Shown one piece after another: positions 38,578 through 47,901 of a DNA stretch of 64,000 nt (position 1 is the stretch's first letter; every line of letters starts with the position of its first letter). The stretch comes from Methylobacterium sp. CB376 (lineage in GTDB: Bacteria; Pseudomonadota; Alphaproteobacteria; Rhizobiales; Beijerinckiaceae). A model generated the notes under the pieces. It did not search any database and had not been told where the DNA came from. It saw only the letters and a list, made by a program, of their open reading frames with translations. The position numbers and the translations under genes are program-made. The stretch is from contig NZ_CP121648.1 of assembly GCF_029714205.1 (NCBI RefSeq), forward strand, positions 1,922,001 to 1,986,000, in the 5' to 3' direction.

Positions 38578-39446
38578 GGCCTCTCGCCGATCGTGAGGGC
38601 GACGTCGAGCGGCGCGCCGCCGCGGCGCAGAGCCAGGGTCACGACGCTGCCGACGCTGCCCGGGCCGAGCGCCCCCTGCAGCGCCGAGAGGCCGCGCAAA
38701 GGCTCGCCGTTCCAGGCCGTGACGACGTCGCCCTGGCGCAGGTCCGCCCGCGCGCCCGGCCCGTCCGGCTCGACCTGCATCACCATCAGCCCGACGCTGC
38801 GGTCCTCCAGCCGCACCGGCTGCAGGCCGAGGCCGAGATAGCCGAGCGGGATGCGCCCGCGGGATTCGAGCAGCGGCGCGACCCGCCCGATCGTCGCGGC
38901 CGGGATGACCAGGGCGCGGCGGCGCGGGCCGAACACCACCATGCCGATCGCCCGGCCCGCGGGATCGAGGGCGAGCCCGCCCTCGCCCGAGCGGCGCAGC
39001 CCGAGATCGAGGTCGATCCGCACGTCGATCTCGCCCCCGCGCAGGCTGCGCCAGGCCGGCCCCACCCGCGAGACGAGGCCGAGCGCCACCGTGGGCGCGC
39101 CCTCCGCCGCCCCGACCGCCACGGCGAGCTGGCCCGTCACCACCGGCACCGGGTCGAGGGCCGCCGCCGGCAGGTCCGTGCGGGGGATGCGCAGGAGCGC
39201 GACGTCGGTCGAGGGATCGCGGCCGAGGAGCGTGGCGGCGAGCGGCGCGCCGTCGCCCGCCCGCACGGCGATCTCGCCCTCCTCGGCGAGCGCCTCGTCG
39301 GCCGTGACGACGAGGCCCGGCTTCCAGACGAAGCCGCTGGCGCGGTGGCGGTGGGACTGGACCGAGACGACGCTCGGCGCGGCGCGGGCGGCGAGCGCCG
39401 CGAGATCCTGCGAGAAGGCCTGGAGGGCGGTGGGCGTGTCGGTCAT
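38574..39446 (-). CDS. HtrA-like protein lacking catalytic His and Ser (pseudo-protease) with PDZ domain
   Basis: 290 residues: a trypsin-like beta-barrel (about 20-180) and one PDZ domain (about 190-285). Against the neighbouring active HtrA, VVTNNHVV is VVTADEAL here (His to Glu) and GNSGGAL is GEGGLAL (Ser to Gly), while the Asp region DPSTDVALL is kept. Proteolysis is therefore not expected; a substrate-binding or regulatory role is. No signal peptide is seen, unlike the neighbour. It lies 104 bases after the htrA gene and overlaps the LuxR-type gene. Confidence 0.85.
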   Translation of the reverse strand: MTDTPTALQAFSQDLAALAARAAPSVVSVQSHRHRASGFVWKPGLVVTADEALAEEGEIAVRAGDGAPLAATLLGRDPSTDVALLRIPRTDLPAAALDPVPVVTGQLAVAVGAAEGAPTVALGLVSRVGPAWRSLRGGEIDVRIDLDLGLRRSGEGGLALDPAGRAIGMVVFGPRRRALVIPAATIGRVAPLLESRGRIPLGYLGLGLQPVRLEDRSVGLMVMQVEPDGPGARADLRQGDVVTAWNGEPLRGLSALQGALGPGSVGSVVTLALRRGGAPLDVALTIGERP

Positions 39447-39550
39447 GGCGGGGCTCCCGTCGGGCCCCGAATGTGAGGGCGCGGCGCGCGCGCGGCACCT
39501 GCCCGGGTGGGCAGGCCCCGTCCCGGCGCGCCAGGGGCTCGGCGGCCGGC

Positions 39551-40966
39551 TCAGCCGCTGAACAGCGAGGTGAGCTGCTGGCCGCCGCGGTTGATCGTCA
39601 CCTCCCAGGCCGAGAGGCTGTTGCGGGTGATGCGGTCGAGGTCCCTGGTGCTGGCGACCGAGGCCCCGTTCACCGCCACGATCACGTCGCCCTTCTGCAG
39701 CCCGGCCCGGGCCGCGATGCTGCCGCCGTCGACCTCGGCGATCACCACCCCGTCCGCCGGGAGGTCGAGCTGCAGCTCCTCGGCGACGGCCGGCGAGAGG
39801 TTGACCGCCGTCGCCCCCAGGAAGGGCGAGCGGGTGCGGATCTTGAGCGTGTCGCGCGGGCGCGTCTCGGGCGCCGGGGCGAGGCGCACCGGCAGCGTGA
39901 TGCGGTTCGACCCGCGCAGCACCGCGAGCTTCGTCTCGCCGCTGATGCCCTTGAGGGCGAAGCGGTAGCCGAAGGCCTCCGGGTCGTCGACCGGCTGGCC
40001 GTCCACGCTCAGGATCACGTCGCCGCGCTTGAGGCCGGATTCCTCCGCCGGACTCTTGCCCAGCATGCCGGCCACCAGCACCCCGGTCGGGTGGTCGAGG
40101 CCGACGCTGTCGGCGATGTCGGGCGTCACGTTCTGCAGCCGCGCCCCGAGCCAGGGCCGGCGCACGATCCGCCCGCCGCCCCGCGCCGTCTCCACCACCG
40201 CCCGCACCATGCTGGCGGGGATGGCGAAGCCGATGCCGTGGCTGCCGCCCGATTGCGAGAAGATCGCCGTGTTGATGCCGACCAGCGCGCCCGACAGGTC
40301 GACCAGGGCGCCCCCCGAATTGCCCGGGTTGATGGCCGCGTCCGTCTGGATGAAGAACTGGTAATCGGCCGAGCCCACCTGCGTGCGGGCGAGGGCCGAG
40401 ACGATGCCCTGCGTCACCGTCTGGCCGACCCCGAAGGGGTTGCCGATGGCGATCACGAAGTCGCCGACCTGCAGCGCCTCGGAATCGCCGAACTCCATCG
40501 CGGCGATCCCGCCCGGCGCCTTGATGCGCAGGACCGCGAGGTCGGTGCGGGGGTCGCGCAGCACGATCTCGGCCGGGAATTCCCGCCGGTCGGTCAGCGC
40601 CACCTTCACCTCGTTCATGTTCTCGACGACGTGGTTGTTGGTGACGATCAGCCCGGAGGCGTCGACGATCACGCCCGAGCCCAGCGAGCGCTGCGCCCGC
40701 TCCTGCGTGCCGCCGGGGCCGGATTCCCCGAAGAAGCGGCGCAGGAACTCGTCCATGGCGTTGCGGTTGGCCGAGCGCTTCTCGACGTGGGCGCCGTAGA
40801 CGTTGACCACCGAGGGCGCCGCCTTGCGCACGATCGGCGCGAAGGAGAGCTGCACCTGCGCGCGGCTCTCGGGCAGGGCGCGGGTCGGCGGGGCGGGGTC
40901 GGCCAGGGCCGCGGCGGGGCCGAGGGCGAGCGCGGCGACCAGGGCAAGGCGCATCGGACAGCGCAT
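39551..40966 (-). CDS. DegP/HtrA-family periplasmic serine protease
   Basis: 471 residues. Signal peptide MRCPMRLALVAALALG, then a trypsin-like domain with the full triad (His in TNNHVV, Asp in DPRTDLAVL, Ser in GNSGGAL) and two PDZ domains (about 265-360 and 375-470). It degrades or refolds damaged envelope proteins in the periplasm. ATG 40966 is chosen for a GGAG at about 9 bases; the frame opens 28 codons earlier. A small GC hairpin (39498-39504/39509-39515) lies between it and the pseudo-protease. Confidence 0.92.
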   Translation of the reverse strand: MRCPMRLALVAALALGPAAALADPAPPTRALPESRAQVQLSFAPIVRKAAPSVVNVYGAHVEKRSANRNAMDEFLRRFFGESGPGGTQERAQRSLGSGVIVDASGLIVTNNHVVENMNEVKVALTDRREFPAEIVLRDPRTDLAVLRIKAPGGIAAMEFGDSEALQVGDFVIAIGNPFGVGQTVTQGIVSALARTQVGSADYQFFIQTDAAINPGNSGGALVDLSGALVGINTAIFSQSGGSHGIGFAIPASMVRAVVETARGGGRIVRRPWLGARLQNVTPDIADSVGLDHPTGVLVAGMLGKSPAEESGLKRGDVILSVDGQPVDDPEAFGYRFALKGISGETKLAVLRGSNRITLPVRLAPAPETRPRDTLKIRTRSPFLGATAVNLSPAVAEELQLDLPADGVVIAEVDGGSIAARAGLQKGDVIVAVNGASVASTRDLDRITRNSLSAWEVTINRGGQQLTSLFSG

Positions 40967-41039
40967 CGGGCAGGGCTCCGGGACAGGATCGAGGGCCGGC
41001 CGGGCCTGAAGGCCCCGGCGCGGCGCATCCCTATGTTCC

Positions 41040-42305
41040 CTAAACAGCACTGCGCTGAAAAGATGGCGCCCTGGCCGTCGCCGGGGCCGCGCGGCCGCGC
41101 GCGATCAGGGCGGCGTAGAGCCGCGCCGAGGCCGCCGCGTGGCTGGCGAGCGTGGTCGGCGCCGCCCAGTAGCGCGCATGCGCCGCACGGCCCATCCGCC
41201 GCACCAGGGTGTCGTCGGCGAGGTCGTGGAAGACCCGGGCGAGGAGGTCGACCTCCGGGCGGGTGACGAAGCCGGTCTCGCCCGGCACGATCCGCTCGGC
41301 GGCCCCGGCCCGGTTCGAGGCCACCGCCGGGATGCCGCAGGCCAGCGCCTCGTAGACCGTGAGCGGCCCGGTCTCCAGCCAGCGCGAGGGCGCCACCACC
41401 GCCCGGGCCCGGGCGCGCAGCAGCGCCTCGACCTCGCCCGGCGCGCGCCAGCCCAGCACCTCCGCGCCCGGCATCGCCGCGAGCTCCCCGGCGAGCGGCC
41501 CGTCGCCGATGAACAGGGCCGGCATCCCGGCCGCCCGGGCGGCGGCGGCCACCAGGTCCGCCCCCTTCTCGCGGGTGAGGCGCCCCACGAAGGCGACCGC
41601 GTCGCCCCGGGCCGGGTCGGCGGGGGGATGGGGGTCGACGCGGACCGGGTTGTCGATCCGGTGGTGGCGGAAGGGCCCCTCCGGCAGCATCGGGGCGAGG
41701 CGGGCCCGGCTCGCGTCGCAGACGTGGACGAGGTCGATCGGCCGGTCGCGCAGGCCGCGCAGCGCCAGCCGCGTCGCGGCCGCGCGCGCCGCCCGCACCG
41801 CCTTGTGCGCCCGCGATTGCGGGTCGCAGGCGGCGGCGAGGCAGCGGGCGCCCAGCGGGTCGAGGGAGCAGGGCTCGGCGCGGTCGAAGCGGTAATAGAC
41901 GCCGTTCGGGCAGACCAGGAAGTAATCGTGCAGGGTGACCGCCACCGGCACGCCGCTCGCTCCCAGCACCGGCAGCACCGCCGGCGAGAGGCTGCGGGTC
42001 CAGTTGTGGAGGTGGAGGCAGTCCGGCCGCAGCGCCGCGAGCGCGGCGGCGAGGCGCCGCGCGGCCGCCCGGTTCCAGATCCCGTCGCGGGCGCCGCGCC
42101 AGGCGGGCTGGTCCCAGACGTCGGCGAGCCCGAGGCCGACCCGGCGGATGCCCGGATGGTCGAGGAGCGGGTCGGCCGGGCCCTCGACCCCGTGCAGGAA
42201 GGTCACGCGGAGGCCCGCCTCGGCCAGCCCGCGGGCGGATTCGATCGCGACCTTCTCGCCCCCGCCCCGCGGCAGGCAGAAATTCGTCAGGATGGCGACG
42301 TGCAT
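41040..42305 (-). CDS. Glycosyltransferase family 4 protein
   Basis: 421 residues, GT-B fold: N-terminal FCLPRGGGEKVAIESARGLA, central LHDYFLVCPNGVYY, C-terminal nucleotide-sugar region VGRLTREKGADLV and PSRWLETGPLTVYEALACG with the family Glu. It probably adds a sugar to a cell-surface glycan from a nucleotide-sugar donor on the cytoplasmic side. Start 42305 has GGAG upstream. It is divergent from, and clearly related to, the glycosyltransferase at 42404; the 98 bases between hold both promoters. Confidence 0.88.
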   Translation of the reverse strand: MHVAILTNFCLPRGGGEKVAIESARGLAEAGLRVTFLHGVEGPADPLLDHPGIRRVGLGLADVWDQPAWRGARDGIWNRAAARRLAAALAALRPDCLHLHNWTRSLSPAVLPVLGASGVPVAVTLHDYFLVCPNGVYYRFDRAEPCSLDPLGARCLAAACDPQSRAHKAVRAARAAATRLALRGLRDRPIDLVHVCDASRARLAPMLPEGPFRHHRIDNPVRVDPHPPADPARGDAVAFVGRLTREKGADLVAAAARAAGMPALFIGDGPLAGELAAMPGAEVLGWRAPGEVEALLRARARAVVAPSRWLETGPLTVYEALACGIPAVASNRAGAAERIVPGETGFVTRPEVDLLARVFHDLADDTLVRRMGRAAHARYWAAPTTLASHAAASARLYAALIARGRAAPATARAPSFQRSAV

Positions 42306-42403
42306 CGGAGCGCTCCCGGGCCGGCCCCGGGGCGGCCCGGATTGCATTTTACCCTCGCTCAACTGCCGGGTCGTAAACGGGGCGATCGGCGGAGACGAGA
42401 GCC

Positions 42404-43672
42404 ATGGACGTCGTCCTCATCCTCGACCACGGCCACGTGAATGGCGGCCAGGCGAAGGTCGCGCTCGACTCCGCCCTCGGGCTCGCCGCGCGCGGCCACC
42501 GGGTCGATGTCTTCGCGGCGGTGGCCCCGGTCGATCCGCGCCTCTCCGCCGCCGGGATCCGGGTGACCTGCCTCGACCAGCCGGACATCGCCACGGCCTC
42601 CTCGAAGCTCGCCTTCGCCGGGCAGATGCTGTGGAACCGCCCCGCTGCGCGGGCCCTGGCGGGGCTGCTGGCGGGCCGCGACCCGGGCCGGACGATCGTC
42701 CACGTCCACGCCTTCGCCAAGGCGCTGTCGCCCTCGATCTTCGCGGCGATCCGGCGGGCGCGGCTGCCCGCCCTCTACACGATGCACGAGTTCTTCCTGG
42801 TCTGCCCGAACGGCGGCTTCTACGACTACCGCCGCCACGCGATCTGCCGCCGCGCGCCGCTCTCGGGCGCCTGCATCGCCACGAATTGCGACATGCGCAG
42901 CTATCCGCGCAAGGCGATGCGCCTCGCCCGGCAGGTGCTGCTGGAGAAGCTGGCGCGCTGGCCGGAGGTCGTCCGGGACGTGGTGACGATCAGCGCCCTG
43001 CAGGAGGCGGCCGTCGCGCCCCACCTGCCGCCCGGACTCACCCTCCACCGGGTCGACAACCCGATCGCGGTCCCGGACCCGGGCCCGAAGCCCGCCGGAC
43101 CGCCGGGGCCGCTCACCTATGTGGGCCGGCTCTCCACCGAGAAGGGCGTCCTGCTGTTCGCGGAGGCGGCGCGCCGCGCGGGGGTGCCGGCGGTCTTCGT
43201 CGGGGACGGGCCGGAGGCCGAGACCCTGCGCGGCCGCTACCCGGAGGCGCGGCTGCTGGGCTGGCGCGACGCCGCCGGGGTGGCCGAGGCCCTGCGGGCG
43301 GCCTCGGCCCTGGTCTTCCCGTCGATCTGGTACGAGGGCCAGCCGCTCACGGTCTACGAGGCGCTGGCGCGCGGCACCCCGGTCGTGGTGAGCGACGCCT
43401 GCGCGGGCCGCGAGGCGGTGGCGGACGGGGAGACCGGCTACTGGTTCCCCTCCGGCGACGCCGCGGCGCTCGCCGCGCGGCTGACCCGGCTGCAGGATCC
43501 GGCGGTCCTGGCGCGGCTCGGCGCCGAGGCCCATCGGCGCTACTGGGCCGCCCCCCTCACCCTGGAGCGCCACTGCGCCCGGCTGGAGGAGGTCTACGGC
43601 CTCGTCCTGCAGCGCCGCGCGGCCGGGCTCGCGGCCCCGGCGCCCGGCGCGCGCCTGCAGCCCGCGGCCTGA
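42404..43672 (+). CDS. Glycosyltransferase family 4 protein
   Basis: 422 residues, GT-B fold, paralogue of the divergent neighbour: DHGHVNGGQAKVALDSALGL, MHEFFLVCPNGGFYDY, VGRLSTEKGVLLF and PSIWYEGQPLTVYEALARGT. Donor and acceptor are unknown. ATG 42404 follows GGAGACGAGAG. Confidence 0.88.
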   Translation: MDVVLILDHGHVNGGQAKVALDSALGLAARGHRVDVFAAVAPVDPRLSAAGIRVTCLDQPDIATASSKLAFAGQMLWNRPAARALAGLLAGRDPGRTIVHVHAFAKALSPSIFAAIRRARLPALYTMHEFFLVCPNGGFYDYRRHAICRRAPLSGACIATNCDMRSYPRKAMRLARQVLLEKLARWPEVVRDVVTISALQEAAVAPHLPPGLTLHRVDNPIAVPDPGPKPAGPPGPLTYVGRLSTEKGVLLFAEAARRAGVPAVFVGDGPEAETLRGRYPEARLLGWRDAAGVAEALRAASALVFPSIWYEGQPLTVYEALARGTPVVVSDACAGREAVADGETGYWFPSGDAAALAARLTRLQDPAVLARLGAEAHRRYWAAPLTLERHCARLEEVYGLVLQRRAAGLAAPAPGARLQPAA

Positions 43673-43685
43673 TCCGGGGCGCCGG

Positions 43686-43888
43686 TCAGCGGCGCCCGAG
43701 GCCGAAGCCGAGATCCCGCTGGCCCCGCCCGCCCGGGATCGCCGCCAGCACGGCGGCGGGGCGCTCGCGCAGGACGAGGGCGAGGGGCACCAGGGCGACG
43801 AGGCCGAGGAGCCGGCCGGCCGCCGCGCGCAGGCGCGCGGCGAGGGGGCGGCGGGGCGGGCGAAGGAGCGGTGCGTCAGGGTGGTCAT
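43686..43888 (-). pseudogene. Possible frameshifted small membrane protein
   Basis: An ATG at 43886-43888 with GGAG upstream begins MTTLTHRSFARPAAP in a frame that then runs open through the glycosyltransferase. The frame one base away gives a sensible hydrophobic segment LLGLVALVPLALVLRERPAA and ends LGFGLGRR at a stop at 43686-43688. Joining them needs one base change in the C-rich stretch around 43840. It could be a sequencing indel, a decayed gene or chance. Confidence 0.3.
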
Positions 43889-44010
43889 CGGAGCGTCTCC
43901 GCGTCGGGGCGGGCCATCGCGTCGAGCGCGCCCCATGCCCCTGAGTGCCGCCGGGCGGGGATTCCGTGTGCGCTGGCGCACGCGGGGAGGGCGGGGGCGG
44001 CCGCGGGCGG

Positions 44011-44070
44011 CTTGCATCTGCCGGGCTTGCATCTCCTGAGCTTGCATCTCCTGAGCTTGCATCTCCTGGG
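44011..44070 (+). repeat. Four 15-base tandem repeats upstream of cas3
   Basis: Units CTTGCATCTGCCGGG, CTTGCATCTCCTGAG, CTTGCATCTCCTGAG and CTTGCATCTCCTGGG at 44011-44070, followed by a degenerate CTTGC. They end 60 bases before the cas3 start, in the presumed promoter/5' leader. The rest of the 43673-44130 gap shows nothing else beyond the small frameshifted frame. Spacing of 15 bases is not a multiple of the helical turn, so a simple same-face operator array is not obvious. Confidence 0.8.
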
Positions 44071-44130
44071 CTTGCGCGAATCCTGGGGTTGCACGACAGT
44101 CTCGTCCGGCAACTGCCGCAGAGAGAGCGC

Positions 44131-45281
44131 ATGAGTTCCGTGCTGTACGCCCACAGCAAGCCGGGCCGGCCCGAGGCGGAGTGGGAGCCGCTCGCCGTGC
44201 ATGCCCGATGGACCGGGCGGTTCGCCGCCCATTTCGGCCGCGCCTTCGGCTGCGCCGGCCTGGCGCGCGCGCAGGGGCTCCTGCACGATACCGGCAAGGC
44301 ATCCCAGGAATTCCAGGACTATCTTTGCGCGTTGCGCGCGCGGGGCGGCGATCACTCGACCTGGGGAGCCCAGCGGGCCGACGAACTCTACGGCCGCGTC
44401 GTCGGCCGCATGCTCGCCGCCTGCATCGCCGGCCACCATGGCGGCCTTCCCGACGGCGAGGCTTTGCGGCGCCGGCTCGCGCAGGCGCAGAACGACGCGA
44501 GCCGCTGGCGGGAGCTGATCATCCCGCTGGCCCCGGAGGTGATCGCGTCGAAGCGGTGCTTCGCGCCTCCCGCCCGCGAGCGGTTCGAGCAATGTCCCGA
44601 CGCCCTGGCGCGGCGGCGCGCCTTCACGAAGGCCTTCCTGATCCGAATGCTGTTCTCGTGCTTGGTCGATGCGGATTTCCGGGCCACCGAGCGGTTCATG
44701 GCGGACGGGCGGCCTCGCGCCCGGGTGAGGACCCGCCTGCGCGACCTCGACCGGCAGCTGACCGCGCACCTGCGCTGCAAGCAGGCCGACGCCAAGCCCA
44801 CGGCCATCAACGCGCTGCGGGCCGAGATCCTCGCGCACGCCGTCGCCAAGGCGACCTGCACGCCCGGCCTCTTCACCCTGACGGTGCCCACGGGCGGCGG
44901 CAAGACATTGACCTCGCTCGCCTTCGCGCTCGCCCATGCGGAGCGGTACGGCAAGCGGCGGGTGATCCACGTCGCTCCCTTCACGGCCATCGTCGAGCAG
45001 ACCGCCGACGCGATCCGGACGGCGGTGGGCAATCCGGGCGCCATCCTCGAACACCACGCCAACCTCGACGAGGAGGCGCTGGCGCGCAGGCTCGCGGAGG
45101 ATGGCGGCGACGAGCGCGACGGCCTCGGCCCCCTGCGGCGCGCCGCCGCGACCTGGGACGCGCCCATCGTGGTGACGACGGCCGTGCAGTTCTTCGAGAG
45201 CCTGTTCGCGAACCGGCCCTCGCGCTGCCGCAAGCTGCACAACCTCGCGAATTCCGTCATCATTCTGGACGAGGCGCAGAC
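44131..45281 (+). pseudogene. cas3: cas3 5' part (HD nuclease and helicase motifs I-II), interrupted by IS30
   Basis: Type I-C Cas3, N-terminal 383 residues. HD nuclease: His in HARWTGRF, HDTGKASQEF (about 52), HH in AGHHGG (about 105), Asp in CLVDADF. Helicase: Walker A VPTGGGKTL (about 250) and DEAQ at the end. Directly after DEAQ the frame runs into an IS30-family element and reads foreign sequence to a stop at 45588. Joining 44131-45281 to 46740-47901 restores a 770-residue frame, the usual length. Cas3 unwinds and shreds DNA recruited by Cascade; in this state interference should be lost. Confidence 0.93.
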
Positions 45282-46736
45282 GGTGGATTCAAGTGGTCGT
45301 CGCAACGGCTTGGCGGAGGGCGGTTGTGATGGCAGGTCGGCGGCGTTCGGATCGGGCACTTCGCGAGAAGCTGCGGTCACCGGGTCGTCCCGGGGTCGGT
45401 CTGCGCGAGACGCGGCGGGGGTTCTGGGCGTTCCTCGCGCAGGGTCTCTCCAGCGAGGTCGCAGCGATGAAGCTCGGGATCTCGCCACCGGTCGGCTCGC
45501 GGTGGTTCCGGACAGCAGGCGGAATGGCACCTTCCCACCTGTCACCATCATCCAAGTCGCCTTCTGCGCGCTACCTGTCGTTGGCTGAGCGGGAGGAGAT
45601 CGCGATCCTACAAGCGCAAGGTCACGGGGTCCGGGACGTCGCTCGGCGTCTGGGACGGGCGGCGTCGACCATCTCGCGGGAATTGCGCCGCAATGCGGCG
45701 ACCCGCAGTGGCGGCCTGGACTATCGCGCCACGACCGCGCAGTGGCACGCTGAACGCGCGGCACGCCGGCCCAAGCCAGCAAAACTGGCGGGGAACGCAG
45801 CGCTGCGGACGTACGTGCAGGAGCGGCTCGCCGGAACTGTCGCGACACCGGGCGGGAGCGCTCTGCCTGGCCCTAGCGTTGCCTGGAAGGGACGGCGGCA
45901 CGGGCGACGCCAGAGCCGGCGATGGGGTCGATCCTGGAGTCCGCAGCAGATCGCCGAGCGCCTACGGCTCGACTTTCCGGGCGATACGACGATGCGCATC
46001 AGTCACGAGGCGATCTATCAGGCGCTCTACATCCAGGGCCGGGGCGCGCTGAAGCGTGAGCTGACCGCGTGTCTTCGCACAGGACGGGCTTTGCGTGTGC
46101 CGCGGGCCCGCAGCCTGGGCCGAGGCAGGTCGTTCGTCACCCCCGAGGTGCTCATCAGCGAGCGTCCGCCCGAGGTGGAGGACCGCGCGGTGCCGGGGCA
46201 CTGGGAAGGAGATCTGATCCTGGGTCTGAAGAGTTCGGCGATCGGGACCCTGGTCGAGCGCACGACGCGCTTTACGATGCTGCTGCATCTTCCGCCGATG
46301 GACGGCCATGGGGTGACACCGCGTGCGAAGAACGGCCCGGCGCTGGCGGGGCACGGGGCCCAGGCGGTGCGCGAGGCGATCGCCGGCACGATCGCGCGCT
46401 TGCCCGAGCAGCTGCGGCGCTCGTTGACCTGGGACCAGGGTACCGAGATGGCCGAGCACGCGCGCTTGCGGATCGACGCGGGTCTGCAGGTCTACTTCTG
46501 CGATCCACGCTCACCCTGGCAGCGGGGGACGAACGAGAATACGAACGGGTTACTGCGACAGTACTTCCCGAAAGGAACGGATCTGAGCGCCCACAGCGCG
46601 AACGATCTTGCTGCTGTGGCCGCAGCCCTCAACAGCAGACCGCGCAAGACGCTGAACTGGAAGACGCCGGCAGAGGCGCTCGACGCTGTGCTGGCTGCCG
46701 TGCAAGATGGTGTTGCGACGACCGCTTGAACCCAAG
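45282..46736 (+). mobile_element. IS30-family insertion sequence inside cas3
   Basis: About 1455 bases. Terminal inverted repeats at 45282-45306 and 46712-46736 share TTCAAG and GGTCGTCGCAAC at the inner side, 21 of the 25 positions matching. Target duplication GAC at 45279-45281 and 46737-46739, within the 2-3 bases typical of the family; removing one copy and the element restores CAG ACT CTG (Gln-Thr-Leu) of Cas3. One intact transposase gene in the same orientation as cas3. The exact outer two bases of each end are uncertain. Confidence 0.9.
45329..46729 (+). CDS. IS30-family transposase
   Basis: 466 residues. HTH region LSLAEREEIAILQAQGHGVR and DVARRLGRAASTISRELRRN near residues 85-130; DDE catalytic core with the first Asp in GHWEGDLILG, second Asp in TWDQGTEMA, and Glu in RGTNENTNGLLRQYFPKG. 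Start 45329 (MAGRRRSD) has GGAGGG ahead; the frame opens 12 codons earlier. The gene fills nearly all of the element and appears intact, so the element may still be mobile. Confidence 0.93.
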   Translation: MAGRRRSDRALREKLRSPGRPGVGLRETRRGFWAFLAQGLSSEVAAMKLGISPPVGSRWFRTAGGMAPSHLSPSSKSPSARYLSLAEREEIAILQAQGHGVRDVARRLGRAASTISRELRRNAATRSGGLDYRATTAQWHAERAARRPKPAKLAGNAALRTYVQERLAGTVATPGGSALPGPSVAWKGRRHGRRQSRRWGRSWSPQQIAERLRLDFPGDTTMRISHEAIYQALYIQGRGALKRELTACLRTGRALRVPRARSLGRGRSFVTPEVLISERPPEVEDRAVPGHWEGDLILGLKSSAIGTLVERTTRFTMLLHLPPMDGHGVTPRAKNGPALAGHGAQAVREAIAGTIARLPEQLRRSLTWDQGTEMAEHARLRIDAGLQVYFCDPRSPWQRGTNENTNGLLRQYFPKGTDLSAHSANDLAAVAAALNSRPRKTLNWKTPAEALDAVLAAVQDGVATTA

Positions 46737-47901
46737 GACTCTGCCGACGCGCTTGCTGCTGCCGTGCCTCGCCGCCCTGGAGGAACTGACCGGGAATTAC
46801 GGCGCCACCGTCGTGCTGTGCACCGCGACGCAACCGGCCGTTCGCGTGCGGGACGGCGCCCTGCGCGAGCGCTTCCGCCCGGTCGATCACGGCCTGCCGA
46901 TCGGCGCCGACCGCGAACTCGCCCCGAGGCCGGAAAGGCTGGCCGACGAGGTCCGGCGCGTCACCGTCGAGGTGCTGCCGGAGCCGATCGGCGACGAGGT
47001 CGTCGCGGCCCGCTTCGAGGCGCAGAAGCAGATGCTGTGCATCGTCAACAGCCGCGCCCATGCCCGGGCGCTGTTCGCCCGCATCCGCGGCCTGCCGGGC
47101 GCGTTCTACCTCACCACCCTGATGTGCCCGGCCCATCGGCGCGCCGTGCTCGCCGAGATCAAGGCCCGGCTCGAGGACGGGAGGCCGGTGCGGCTCGTCG
47201 CCACCTCCCTGGTCGAGGCCGGAATCGATTTCTCGTTTCCGGAGGTCTGGCGCGCCGAGGCGGGCCTCGACCAGATCGCCCAGGCGGCGGGGCGCTGCAA
47301 CCGAAACGGAGAGCTGCATCCGGCGCTCGGCCGGGTCGTGGTCTTCACGCCCGCCGCGCATCGGCCGCCCCGCTCCCTCGCGGCCTTTCAGCAGGCCGCC
47401 CGGCCCGTGCTGCGGGACCACCCGGACCCGCTCGGTCCCGACGCCATCGCGGCCTATTTCCGTCTCCTCTACGCGGAGCGCGGGCTCGCGGAACTCGACG
47501 CGGCCGAGATCGACGGTCAGGCCGGGATCCTCGCGGCGTTCGGCCGCCACGGCCTGGAGCGCGGCTTCCCCTTCGAGAGCGTCGCCCGCGCCTTCCGGCT
47601 CATCGACGAGACGATGGTGCCGGTCGTCGTGCCCTGGGACGCCGAGGCGGTCCAGGCCCTCGCCGAGGTCGCCGGCATGGAGCGCCCCACCGGCGAGGCG
47701 CTGCGGCGGCTGCACCCCTACACGGTCGGCATTCCCCGGCAGGCGCATGCGGGCTGGTGCGCCACGCGCGAGATCGTGCCGGTGGGCCCGGCCTGCGGGG
47801 AGGTGCTCACGCGGTTCGCGACCATGGACCTCTACGACGCCACGATCGGCATCGATCTCTGGGCCACGGCCGCGCGGGACGGGGAGGCGGATGCGCCGTG
47901 A
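46737..47901 (+). pseudogene. cas3: cas3 3' part (helicase motifs III-VI and C-terminal domain)
   Basis: Continuation of Cas3 after the IS: TLPTRLLLPCLAALEELTGN, CTATQPAV, the RecA2 region LVATSLVEAGIDFSFPEVWR and QAAGRCNRNGE, then the C-terminal domain to a normal stop. The frame is open back into the IS, but there is no good start codon with a ribosome-binding site at the junction. A free C-terminal helicase half would lack the ATP-binding P-loop. Confidence 0.92.

Noticed and set aside
46069..47901. Open frame running from within the IS30 into the 3' part of cas3 as a fused protein
   Set aside because: The IS part is an out-of-frame reading of the transposase and has no family features. 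Only the cas3 portion is real.
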